Below are positions 8,780-16,264 of a DNA stretch of 64,000 bases, one piece after another. The notes under the pieces were generated by a model that was not told the origin of the DNA, ran no database searches, and saw only the letters and a program-made list of their open reading frames with translations. How positions within the stretch are numbered: position 1 is the first letter of the stretch; each line of letters begins with the position of its first letter. The position numbers and the translations under genes are program-made. The DNA comes from JANQPX01 sp965204405 (GTDB lineage: Bacteria; Pseudomonadota; Alphaproteobacteria; Geminicoccales; Geminicoccaceae), in the NCBI GenBank assembly GCA_965204405.1, contig CBDBEN010000002.1, positions 679,657-743,656 of the forward strand, given 5' to 3'.

Positions 8780-9307
8780 ATGGAACGCCTTCTGGTCGCC
8801 CTCGATGGGTCAGCGCATAGTGACAAAGCTTTGGAGTTCGCCGCCGATCTGGCCGAGGCTTATGGTGCCGAACTTCTGCTCACCCACGTCATGACAACGG
8901 CGCCGTTGAGCGTTGCCGAGCGCGAGCTTGCGGCGGCTGAATATGCCGACGAGCTCGCATCCTGGACGACCATGCGTCCCAAGATCGGCGGCGCCGAACT
9001 CGAAGGCGGCGGTCACGAGCTGCTGCTGCACTACTCGGACCTCACCCACCATTTTCGCGAGACCATGGGCAAGCATCTGCTGGCCTCGGCCAATAGGAAG
9101 CTGAGCGACCGGAAGATCGACTCGGTTCAAACTCTACTTGCCGACGGCGATCCGGCCGAGACGATCACCGGCCTCGCCAAGGATCGCATGGTCGATGCGA
9201 TCGTCATCGGCAGTCGCGGTCTAAGCGACATCAAGGGCCTCTTCCTCGGTAGTGTGTCGCACAAGGTCGGCCACCTCGCCGAATGCACCTGCATCACCGT
9301 CAAGTAG
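8780..9307 (+). CDS. Universal stress protein (UspA family)
   Basis: A cytoplasmic single-domain universal stress protein of 175 residues. It begins with ERLLVALDGSAHSDKAL and ends with the nucleotide-binding G-x2-G-x9-G-S pattern in GSRGLSDIKGLFLGS, so ATP binding is likely. A mid-protein insertion (about residues 50-90, MRPKIGGAELEGGGHELLLHY) makes it longer than the usual 140-150. The GTG at 8777 directly precedes the chosen ATG. Proteins of this family support survival under starvation and low oxygen in several bacteria. An FNR-like box lies 94 bases upstream. It converges on two cytochrome genes. Confidence 0.88.
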   Translation: MERLLVALDGSAHSDKALEFAADLAEAYGAELLLTHVMTTAPLSVAERELAAAEYADELASWTTMRPKIGGAELEGGGHELLLHYSDLTHHFRETMGKHLLASANRKLSDRKIDSVQTLLADGDPAETITGLAKDRMVDAIVIGSRGLSDIKGLFLGSVSHKVGHLAECTCITVK

Positions 9308-9328
9308 CGGCGGGCGGCGGCCCGCCGC
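9307..9328. terminator. Strong GC hairpin between convergent genes
   Basis: Nine-base exact arms (GCGGCGGGC / GCCCGCCGC) with a four-base loop follow the stress-protein stop and precede the end of the opposing cytochrome gene. There is no T-run, so termination is only probable. Confidence 0.5.
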
Positions 9329-9342
9329 GGGGGTCGACATGT

Positions 9343-9665
9343 CTACTCGGTTTTCAGGTTTTCGATGTAAGCGAGCAAATCATCGATCTCGTAGCGGGTG
9401 AGATTGAGCGTCGGCATGGGCGGATGCGGATCGGCGAGCCAGGCGCTGAGTTCATCCGTGCGTTCCGCCGCTGTTTCTGCGATCGCGGCGAAGGGTGGTG
9501 CGGCATCACCGCCCGTTGATTGTTCCGTGCCGATAACGTGGCAGTGGCCGCACCATTGTTCAGCAAGCCTCTCGCCATGCTGGACGTCGGCGGCAGATGC
9601 GGCGGTGGCCATGACGGCGGCGATAATTGCTACCGATGCGGCGTGTGTTGGTTTCATCATAGGCA
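9343..9665 (-). CDS. Small monohaem cytochrome c
   Basis: A periplasmic class I cytochrome of 107 residues. An N-terminal signal peptide (ASVAIIAAVMATAASA) is followed by the haem motif WCGHCH and, near the end, PPMPTLNL supplying the likely Met ligand and LLAYIENL as the C-terminal helix. It starts three bases after the stop of the larger cytochrome gene upstream, so the two form an operon. Start choice among ATGs at 9665, 9659 and 9656 is open. A close counterpart lies at 27379-27702. Confidence 0.85.
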
Positions 9666-9667
9666 TC

Positions 9668-10219
9668 TCAATTGTAATCGAGTGGGAGGCCGTTTTCGTG
9701 ATATTCCTGTTCGAAGCTCTCAGGCCAGCCGTCGCCCATCCAATAAGGTTTGTCGATGATCCAGCTTTGCATCGCGTCCGGAATTTCCTGCATCGAGAAA
9801 CCGCGTTGCGCTTCGGGGCTGGCCGCAAAGGCCGCGAGATGGCCGATCTCCTCGCCGGTCAAATCGATCTGATAACCGAGCTCGAGCGCCTGTAGCTCGA
9901 TCATGGCTTGGGCGCCGTTCCACATGCGCACGACGAAGTGCATGAGATCGAGCTGCTCACCGCCGCCATCGGCATCCAGCGCCGGCGCCGCAATCCCGCC
10001 GGCGCCATTGACCGCATGGCATAGCACGCAGCCTTTGGTGACGAACAGCCGGCGGCCGTCCTCGGCGTCGACCAGAGGCAGGACGATGTTGATCGGTTCG
10101 ACCACAGGGGCCGGCTCGGACTCGACTTCCCCGGCGATCGTGATGGCGGACGAAGCGCTGATCACGCCGGCGGCAAGTGCGCTGACAAGAAAGGGGTAGG
10201 GCAGGGCGAAGGCTCGCAA
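9668..10219 (-). CDS. Monohaem cytochrome c with long C-terminal region
   Basis: A secreted or membrane-anchored protein of 183 residues: an N-terminal hydrophobic segment (FLVSALAAGVISAS), one haem site CVLCH at residues 64-68, then a helical domain with ALELGYQIDLTGEEIGHLAAF and a tail with SWIIDKPYW. The paralogue at 31108-31677 shares this whole layout. An FNR box lies 67 bases before the start, and the small cytochrome gene follows directly. The electron partner is unknown; delivery to a high-affinity oxidase or peroxidase is only a guess. Confidence 0.82.
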   Translation of the reverse strand: MRAFALPYPFLVSALAAGVISASSAITIAGEVESEPAPVVEPINIVLPLVDAEDGRRLFVTKGCVLCHAVNGAGGIAAPALDADGGGEQLDLMHFVVRMWNGAQAMIELQALELGYQIDLTGEEIGHLAAFAASPEAQRGFSMQEIPDAMQSWIIDKPYWMGDGWPESFEQEYHENGLPLDYN

Positions 10220-10278
10220 GGTCGATCTCCTACATCTAAGAAACGCGGATTTGTCGCACGATCCGACAGGGCTTGGAT

Positions 10279-10292
10279 TTGACGTCGATCAA
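10279..10292. promoter_or_regulatory. FNR-type box (9/10)
   Basis: TTGACGTCGATCAA has one mismatch. It is centred 67 bases before the cytochrome gene start at 10219 and probably serves that operon. Confidence 0.72.
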
Positions 10293-10317
10293 CTTTCATC
10301 AATCGAAACACGGGCAT

Positions 10318-10331
10318 TTGATCTCGCTCAA
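10318..10331. promoter_or_regulatory. FNR-type box (9/10)
   Basis: TTGATCTCGCTCAA has one mismatch and is centred 70 bases before the ATG at 10394. Two boxes 39 bases apart thus serve the two divergent operons separately. Confidence 0.68.
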
Positions 10332-10393
10332 TGGCGATCGTGGCACACAGCCCTACGTCATTCCTGATCGAGCCGGCAAGTTGGGAAGAAGTA

Positions 10394-13096
10394 ATGACGA
10401 TTCGCAATCTGGACAAACTGTTCAAACCTGGCTCGATAACCCTGGTCGGGGCAAGCAAGCAGCAAGGCTCGGTCGGCGCTGTGCTGGCGAAAAACCTGTT
10501 CGGCGGTGGTTTCGATGGTCCGGTGATGCCAGTCAATCCGAAGCATCGCTCAATCCAAGGTGTCCTGACGCATCAGTCCGTCGATAGTCTGCCACTCGTC
10601 CCGGATCTTGCGGTGATCGCCACGCCGCCTGCGACTGTTCCAGGGATCATCGGTGAACTCGGCGCAAAGGGTACCAAAGCCGCCGTGGTGATCACGGCGG
10701 GGCTCGGTGAAACCGGTGACGATGGCAAGAGCCTGAAGCAGGCCATGCTCGACGCCGCGAAGCCGCATCTTCTTCGCGTGATCGGCCCGAATTGTCTCGG
10801 CACGCTGGTGCCCGGCATTGGCTTGAATGCGAGCTTCGCCCATCTATCGCCAAGGCCTGGCAAGCTCGCTTTCGTCGCGCAGTCGGGCGCCGTAGTAACC
10901 TCCGTGCTCGATTGGGCGACCAGCCGCGGGATCGGCTTTTCTCACCTCGTGGCGCTTGGCGATATGAGTGATGTCGATTTCGGCGACATGCTCGACTATC
11001 TCGCCAACGACCCCGGCACCAGCGCCATTCTCCTTTACATCGAGGCGATCACCGATGCGCGAAAGTTCATGTCCGCGGGCAGGGCTGCGGCGCGCATGAA
11101 GCCGGTGGTGGTGGTTAAAGCCGGACGCCATCCCGAGGGCGCGCGGGCTGCGGCGTCGCACACAGGGGCGCTTGCCGGTGCGGACGATGTCTACGACACC
11201 GCGTTTAGGCGGGCAGGCATGCTTCGGGTCATCCACCTGGAGGAGCTGTTCGACGCGGTGCAGACGCTGTCGATGGTCAAGCCACCCACGGGCGATAACA
11301 TCGCCATTGTCACCAATGGCGGCGGCGTCGGCGTGATGGCGACCGACGCGCTTATCGACCATGGCGGGGAGCTGGCGAAGCTCGACCCGAAAACGATTGC
11401 GGCGCTCGATCAGCATTTGCCGCCGACCTGGTCGAAGACCAACCCGGTCGACATCATCGGCGACGCTCCACCCGAGCGCTATGGCCATGCACTTGAAGCG
11501 GTGATGGATGATTCTGCAGTGGACGCCGTACTGGTGATCAACTGCCCGACTGCGGTGACGTCGCCGAAGCAGGCCGGTGAAGCGGTTATTACTGCGATCG
11601 GCCAGCATAAGCTGCCCGTCCTCACCAGTTGGCTCGGAGACGGGGCAGCACTGCCGGCGAGGCAGGCCTTCGCCGATCACGAAGTCCCCACCTTCGAGAC
11701 GCCGGAAGATGCCGTCAACGCCTTCATGCAGCTGGTCGGTTATCGACGTAATCAGAAGACCCTGATGGAAACGCCGGCCTCGATGCCGGAAGATTTTTCT
11801 CCCGACCTCGCAGCGGCGAGGGGCGTGATCGAGACGGCGCTGGATGAGGGCAAGGTCTGGCTGAACGAGCCATCCGCCAAAGCTCTGATGGCGGCCTATG
11901 ACATTCCGACCGCAAAGACGCTCGTCGCCGGGACACCGCGTGAGGCGGCGACCCTTGCCGTGGAGATTGGCGGCGGCGTCGCGATCAAGATCCTGTCGGA
12001 TGACATTCTGCACAAGAGCGATGTCGGTGGCGTGGCGCTGGATCTGTTCGGACCGCGGCATGTCGAGGAGGCGGCGGATGCGATGCTGCAGCGGGTGCGC
12101 TCGGCAAAGCCGGATGCCGACATCGACGGCTTCAGCGTACAGCCGATGATCCGGCGGCCCGGCGCGCACGAACTGATCGTCGGCGCTATCACCGATCCGA
12201 CCTTCGGTCCGATGATCCTGTTCGGCCAGGGCGGCACGGCGGTCGAGGTGATGGACGACAAGGCGCTTGCCATGCCGCCCTTGAACATGCGTCTTGCCCA
12301 TGAGGTCATAAGCCGAACGCGCATCCATCGTCTCCTGAAGGGTTTTCGCGATCGGCCGGCGGCGGCACTCGATGCTGTGGCGGCCACGCTGATCAAGGTG
12401 GCGCAGCAGGTGATCGATCACCCCGAGATCGAGGAGCTCGACATCAACCCGCTGCTCGCCGACGACTTCGGCGTGATCGCACTGGATGTGCGGGTGAAGC
12501 TGACTCCGACGGAACGATCAGGTCCGGAGCGTCTCGCGATCCGACCCTATCCCAAGGAGCTGGAAGAACCGGTCACATTGAAGGACGGCCGAAATTTCAT
12601 GCTGCGTCCTGTTCGTCCGGAAGACGAGCCTGCCTTCCATCTCGGCTTCACCAGGCTCACGCCTGAGGAAATCCAGCTACGCTTCTTCACGCCCATGAAG
12701 ACGCTTAGCCACTTCATGGCCGCGCGCTTCACCCAGATCGACTATAACAGAGAGATGGCACTGGTGCTCGCCGAGGAGGGCCCGCCCGGCGAAGCTGCCA
12801 TCGGCGGTGTCGCCCGCCTTGCGGCGGATCCCGATAACGAACGCGCCGAATATGCGATTATCGTCGGCCGTGAACTGACCGGCCAGGGCCTCGGGCGGCT
12901 TATGATGGAGCGGCTGATCGCCTATGCGAAAGAACGCGGCATCGGCGAGCTCTACGGCGAAGTCCTGCGAAAAAACACACCGATGCTGTCGCTTTGCACA
13001 AAACTGGGCTTCGTACAATCGACGGTGTCGGACGATCCGACCATCGTCCATGTCAGCCTCGATCTCAAAAGTAATCGAAGTGCCCGCGGCACTTGA
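10394..13096 (+). CDS. ADP-forming acyl-CoA ligase fused to a GNAT acetyltransferase
   Basis: A 900-residue fusion. The N-terminal CoA-binding domain (residues 1-130) contains PGSITLVGASKQQGSVG. The ligase part follows, with ASHTGALAGADDVYDTAF near residue 255 supplying the probable phospho-His. An ATP-grasp domain covers about residues 480-690, and a GNAT domain from about 735 has LTGQGLGRLMMERL for acetyl-CoA. ADP-forming ligases convert acyl-CoA to acid with ATP gain; in related Pat proteins the ligase part is non-catalytic and the GNAT part acetylates lysines, for example on acetyl-CoA synthetase. Here the His is kept, so either activity is possible. The ATG at 10394 with GGAAGAAG upstream is preferred to 10331, which lies inside an FNR box. 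Confidence 0.87.
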   Translation: MTIRNLDKLFKPGSITLVGASKQQGSVGAVLAKNLFGGGFDGPVMPVNPKHRSIQGVLTHQSVDSLPLVPDLAVIATPPATVPGIIGELGAKGTKAAVVITAGLGETGDDGKSLKQAMLDAAKPHLLRVIGPNCLGTLVPGIGLNASFAHLSPRPGKLAFVAQSGAVVTSVLDWATSRGIGFSHLVALGDMSDVDFGDMLDYLANDPGTSAILLYIEAITDARKFMSAGRAAARMKPVVVVKAGRHPEGARAAASHTGALAGADDVYDTAFRRAGMLRVIHLEELFDAVQTLSMVKPPTGDNIAIVTNGGGVGVMATDALIDHGGELAKLDPKTIAALDQHLPPTWSKTNPVDIIGDAPPERYGHALEAVMDDSAVDAVLVINCPTAVTSPKQAGEAVITAIGQHKLPVLTSWLGDGAALPARQAFADHEVPTFETPEDAVNAFMQLVGYRRNQKTLMETPASMPEDFSPDLAAARGVIETALDEGKVWLNEPSAKALMAAYDIPTAKTLVAGTPREAATLAVEIGGGVAIKILSDDILHKSDVGGVALDLFGPRHVEEAADAMLQRVRSAKPDADIDGFSVQPMIRRPGAHELIVGAITDPTFGPMILFGQGGTAVEVMDDKALAMPPLNMRLAHEVISRTRIHRLLKGFRDRPAAALDAVAATLIKVAQQVIDHPEIEELDINPLLADDFGVIALDVRVKLTPTERSGPERLAIRPYPKELEEPVTLKDGRNFMLRPVRPEDEPAFHLGFTRLTPEEIQLRFFTPMKTLSHFMAARFTQIDYNREMALVLAEEGPPGEAAIGGVARLAADPDNERAEYAIIVGRELTGQGLGRLMMERLIAYAKERGIGELYGEVLRKNTPMLSLCTKLGFVQSTVSDDPTIVHVSLDLKSNRSARGT

Positions 13097-13106
13097 TGCG
13101 TATCAA
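13093..13106. promoter_or_regulatory. FNR-type box (perfect)
   Basis: TTGATGCGTATCAA matches all ten fixed positions. It overlaps the stop codon of the ligase gene and is centred 98 bases before the Hsp20 start. Confidence 0.82.
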
Positions 13107-13196
13107 AGCGCTGGTCGCCGGCGCGTCCTAAAAGACCTCCATGAGCCGCGCGAGAATTGGTCCCGTGCGGTAACGACTATCACGAGGAGATCGAAG

Positions 13197-13682
13197 ATGT
13201 GGTCGCTCTTTCCTTCCGAGCGGCGGAAGACCGAGATGACGCCGGCGCCCGCAGACGGCGATCCGTTCCGTGCCCTACAACGCAGGATGGATCGATTGTT
13301 CGACGACTTCGCCGGTGACTATCACTGGCCGTTCGCCAATGGCCGGGGTGACACGACGCCGACGATCGACGTCAGCGAGACCGACAAGGAGGTGACCGTC
13401 GAGGCGGAGTTGCCCGGCGTCGACGAAAAGGACATCGACGTCACGCTCACCGACAATCTACTGACGATCAAGGGCGAGAAAAAGCACGAAAAGGAGGAGA
13501 AGAAAAAGGACTACCATTTGACCGAGCGCAGCTATGGCAGCTTCAGCCGCTCGATGACGCTCCCGTTCGATGCCGATCCAGCGAAGATCAAGGCGGCGTT
13601 CAAGGATGGCGTTCTAACCATCTCCCTGCCGAAACCGCCCGAGGTCAAAGCCAAGGTCAAGAAAATTGCTATTGGCAAATAG
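13197..13682 (+). CDS. Hsp20 / alpha-crystallin small heat-shock protein
   Basis: A 161-residue ATP-independent holdase chaperone. The alpha-crystallin domain spans about residues 55-150 with TPTIDVSETDKEVTVEAELPG, the lysine-rich loop KGEKKHEKEEKKKD, and the C-terminal GVLTISLPKPP strand; the I/L-x-I/L-like tail is KKIAIGK. The ATG at 13197 has GAGGAG about nine bases upstream and is preferred over the longer open frame from 12924. A perfect FNR box precedes it. HspX of this family is the hallmark of the mycobacterial dormancy response. Confidence 0.94.
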   Translation: MWSLFPSERRKTEMTPAPADGDPFRALQRRMDRLFDDFAGDYHWPFANGRGDTTPTIDVSETDKEVTVEAELPGVDEKDIDVTLTDNLLTIKGEKKHEKEEKKKDYHLTERSYGSFSRSMTLPFDADPAKIKAAFKDGVLTISLPKPPEVKAKVKKIAIGK

Positions 13683-13718
13683 CGGGCAGCGCCCGCGGGC
13701 TTGACTGTTTGCTCGACG

Positions 13719-13748
13719 AGGGGAGGCATGATTGTCTCCCCTTCTTCA
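13719..13748 (+). terminator. Intrinsic terminator candidate after the Hsp20 gene
   Basis: Seven-base exact arms AGGGGAG / CTCCCCT around a ten-base loop, followed by TCTTCAT. A smaller hairpin (GCGGGC / GCCCGC, 13682-13696) lies directly at the stop codon. Confidence 0.5.
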
Positions 13749-13779
13749 TAGGGTGCGAACGCTGCCCTTTTGGGATCGA

Positions 13780-13793
13780 TTGATCAGCATCAA
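13780..13793. promoter_or_regulatory. FNR-type box (perfect)
   Basis: TTGATCAGCATCAA matches all ten fixed positions and is centred 88 bases before the DUF3775 gene start. Confidence 0.83.
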
Positions 13794-13873
13794 CGCAGAG
13801 GTCGTCGGCCTTCGTATCCTTTCTGACAAGGCAGGCGGATGTTGATCTGCCGGTTCAGGATCGGAGGTTTTCC

Positions 13874-14266
13874 ATGCCGCTCACCATCAATCCGGACAAG
13901 GTCTGCTTCGTTGTCGCAAAGGCGAGGGAGGTCAACGTCAAGGTCGCGCCCGAAGGGCTCGCCGATGACGGCGACGATATGGAGCGCATCCTCGAAGACT
14001 ATGCCGACGACGCGACTTATCAGGAACTCAAGGCGTTTCTCGGCGCGCGGAGCGATGACGTCCTTCGTGAGCTGCTGGCGCTGACCTGGATCGGACGCGG
14101 CGACTACACCGTGGACGAATGGCAGAACGTCATGGGTGACATCAAAGACGTTCGCGATCAGCACACCGCCGAATACCTTCTGGGGACACCGCTTCTCGCC
14201 GATTATCTCGAAGAAGGTTTGTCGCAATTCGGCCATAGCTGCGAAGACTTCGGCGGAAAGGGTTAG
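13874..14266 (+). CDS. DUF3775 family protein
   Basis: A 130-residue soluble protein opening with LTINPDKVCFVVAKAREVNVK. An acidic helix (DDMERILEDYADD), a helical stretch with LRELLALTWIGRGDYT and an HTAEYLLGTPLLADYLEEGL segment follow, all characteristic of DUF3775. The function is unknown. The gene stands alone between terminator-like hairpins and the next FNR-driven gene. Its own perfect box argues that its product is needed when oxygen falls. Confidence 0.85.
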   Translation: MPLTINPDKVCFVVAKAREVNVKVAPEGLADDGDDMERILEDYADDATYQELKAFLGARSDDVLRELLALTWIGRGDYTVDEWQNVMGDIKDVRDQHTAEYLLGTPLLADYLEEGLSQFGHSCEDFGGKG

Positions 14267-14295
14267 GGAAACCGGTGCCTCCTCTGCAGCATTGC

Positions 14296-14309
14296 TTGAT
14301 CCGCATCAA
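14296..14309. promoter_or_regulatory. FNR-type box (perfect)
   Basis: TTGATCCGCATCAA matches all ten fixed positions. It is centred 74 bases before the start at 14376, the first gene of a same-strand run reaching about 19837. Confidence 0.85.
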
Positions 14310-14375
14310 TGTCCGCTCAGCGCAACATGTCATGCTGATTGGTGAAACGAAACGATCGACAATGGGAGATCCGGC

Positions 14376-15245
14376 ATGACGATCCGGGTGTTGCTCACAC
14401 CGCTCTTTCACAGCCCTGAAGATCGACGTGCCCTTGATACGGCGTTCGTCCTGGCCGATCGCTTTCAAGGCCACGTCGACGCACTTCTGGTGCAGCCGGA
14501 TCCTATGGATACGATTCCGATGGTTGGGGAAGGCGTGTCCGCTGATACCATTCGTCGGCTCATGGAGAGTGCGGCCGAGGCGATCGAGGAGCAGAGAAAG
14601 ACAACCAAAGCCGTTTTCGATGACGCGTCGAACGCTGCTGACATCGCCACAGTCGAGAGCGGCGCGATGACGTCCGGCCAGCCATCGGTGGCTTGGCGAG
14701 AGGCGACCGGACAGAGCGAAGACGTCGTGCCGGAAAGAGCGCTGTTCAGCGATCTCGTGGTTTTCGCCGGCGCCTGGTCTGAAATGGCCCCTGCACTCCG
14801 CCCAACCTTCGAGGCGGTGCTCTTGAAGGCCCGCCGGCCGATCCTACTGGCGTCGACAGAACCAAAAGAGCATATCGGCCATAATGTTGCGGTCGCCTGG
14901 AACGGCTCACCAGAAGCCAGGAGTGCGCTCGCCGCCGCGATGCCATTTTTAGAATCCGCGGTAGCGGTCCATCTGCTCACAGCCGCAAGCCCCAAAAGCG
15001 ATGCGGATACAATCGACGAAGCCAGGGACTACCTCGCCTGGCATGGGATCGGTAGCGATGTCCATGTGCTTGAAACGGGCAGCTCGCCGGTCGGCGAGGC
15101 CCTGATGCAGAAAGCGTTGGCGATTGGCGCCGATCTCCTGGCGATGGGTGGCTATGGCCATGCACGTCTGCGTGAGCGCATTCTTGGCGGCGTCACACAC
15201 CACATCGTCAACCGCCCGGAGCTGCCAATTCTGCTCGCGCACTGA
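14376..15245 (+). CDS. Tandem universal stress protein
   Basis: A 289-residue protein with two UspA folds. The N-terminal domain (1-140) begins IRVLLTPLFHSPEDRRAL and lacks the glycine-rich nucleotide motif. The C-terminal domain carries VAVAWNGSPEARSAL and GGYGHARLRERILGG, which fits nucleotide binding. GGGAGA lies nine bases before the ATG. It heads a run with a flavodoxin, a phasin-like protein, an APH-AAA kinase, PfkB and a HAD phosphatase; a perfect FNR box precedes it. Tandem stress proteins are a recurrent part of hypoxia regulons. Confidence 0.88.
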   Translation: MTIRVLLTPLFHSPEDRRALDTAFVLADRFQGHVDALLVQPDPMDTIPMVGEGVSADTIRRLMESAAEAIEEQRKTTKAVFDDASNAADIATVESGAMTSGQPSVAWREATGQSEDVVPERALFSDLVVFAGAWSEMAPALRPTFEAVLLKARRPILLASTEPKEHIGHNVAVAWNGSPEARSALAAAMPFLESAVAVHLLTAASPKSDADTIDEARDYLAWHGIGSDVHVLETGSSPVGEALMQKALAIGADLLAMGGYGHARLRERILGGVTHHIVNRPELPILLAH

Positions 15246-15260
15246 CATCGTGGGGATCCG

Positions 15261-15890
15261 ATGAACGTCCTGATCGTCTACGGCACCACCGAGGGACAAA
15301 CCCGAAAGATCGCAACCTTCATAGCGGACCACATCCGCGATCGAGGCGAAAACGTGACCTTGATCGACAGCACGGATCTGCCGAAAAATCTCAACATCGA
15401 TGACGTCGACGCGGTGATCGCCGCCGGTTCCGTGCACAATGGTCGTCATCAGGCTGCCCTCTTCCAATTCGTCCGCGATTGCCGGGACGTCTTGCAGGCC
15501 AAGCCGAGCGCGTTTGTCTCGGTCAGTCTCTCCATGGCGAGCGACGACAAGGAGGACCGGCTGGATGCAGCCGCCTGCGCCGACCGCTTCTTCGAAGCTG
15601 CCGAGTGGAAACCGACCGTCACCCATCTGGTCGCGGGCGCTATTCGCTATTCTCAGTACGACTTTTTCAAGAGCTGGATTCTGAGAATGATCGCCAGCAC
15701 GAAGGGTGCTTCGACTGACACCAGCCAGGATCACGAATTCACCGACTGGAAGGATCTCGAAGCCTTCGCCGATGCTTTTCTCGCGCAGGTCGCTGAGCAT
15801 ATGGGTCTGACCGCCAAAACTCCTGAGAAACATAGATTGACTACAAACGAGCCTGAGCTGTTCGCTCGAGACAAAGATGCTGAGCGCTGA
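15261..15890 (+). CDS. Flavodoxin-domain protein (HemG-like)
   Basis: A 209-residue cytoplasmic flavoprotein candidate. The FMN phosphate loop is VYGTTEGQTRKIA at residues 6-18, and the body has AVIAAGSVHNGRHQAALFQFV and a KSWILRMIA segment resembling protoporphyrinogen oxidases of the HemG type, which pass electrons to quinones in anaerobic haem synthesis. The C-terminal tail (residues 175-209) is charged and poorly conserved. Haem synthesis would fit the many cytochromes here, but a general electron-transfer role cannot be excluded. It starts 16 bases after the stress-protein stop, with GGGGATCC as a weak ribosome site. Confidence 0.8.
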   Translation: MNVLIVYGTTEGQTRKIATFIADHIRDRGENVTLIDSTDLPKNLNIDDVDAVIAAGSVHNGRHQAALFQFVRDCRDVLQAKPSAFVSVSLSMASDDKEDRLDAAACADRFFEAAEWKPTVTHLVAGAIRYSQYDFFKSWILRMIASTKGASTDTSQDHEFTDWKDLEAFADAFLAQVAEHMGLTAKTPEKHRLTTNEPELFARDKDAER

Positions 15891-15924
15891 ACCTCACGGA
15901 CCTCAAGCAAGGACGGACAAGCCG

Positions 15925-16233
15925 ATGACACAGAAATCGACGACACAGAATCATCAAACGATCGAGACCCAGCCTTTTGCCGACTGGTCACAAGCCTACA
16001 TGGCCACAGCTACGGCCCTTGGCGCTTCCTGGTGTGACTTCGTCGGTGAACGCTTTCACGCCTATGCCCATGTGATCGATGATGTCAGCCATTGTCATGA
16101 CCTGAACGAAGCCTGGAGTGCCCAGGCGAACTTCGGTCAGCAGACGTTCAAGGCCTATAGCGACCAGGCGGCCAAAGCTAGCGGCCTGATGATGCAGGCT
16201 GCAAAAGCCAATGGTTCAAATGCGAAACACTAG
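15925..16233 (+). CDS. Phasin-like protein
   Basis: A 102-residue amphipathic helical protein with WSQAYMATATALGASWCDFVG, then a mid-region and SDQAAKASGLMMQAAKA. Composition and length fit the phasin family that coats polyhydroxyalkanoate granules; no catalytic motif is seen. The ATG at 15925 has AAGGACGG upstream and gives the family's usual length. Storage-polymer handling is a reasonable partner of a low-oxygen resting state. The assignment rests on overall pattern rather than a diagnostic motif. Confidence 0.65.
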   Translation: MTQKSTTQNHQTIETQPFADWSQAYMATATALGASWCDFVGERFHAYAHVIDDVSHCHDLNEAWSAQANFGQQTFKAYSDQAAKASGLMMQAAKANGSNAKH

Positions 16234-16264
16234 GCTCGAGGCGGCAAGATAGATCCAAAGTCCG

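Noticed and set aside
10844..12421. 525-codon open frame antisense to the acyl-CoA ligase gene
   Set aside because: It is a mirror of GC-rich codon use; the plus strand has a full recognised enzyme and the antisense product resembles nothing.
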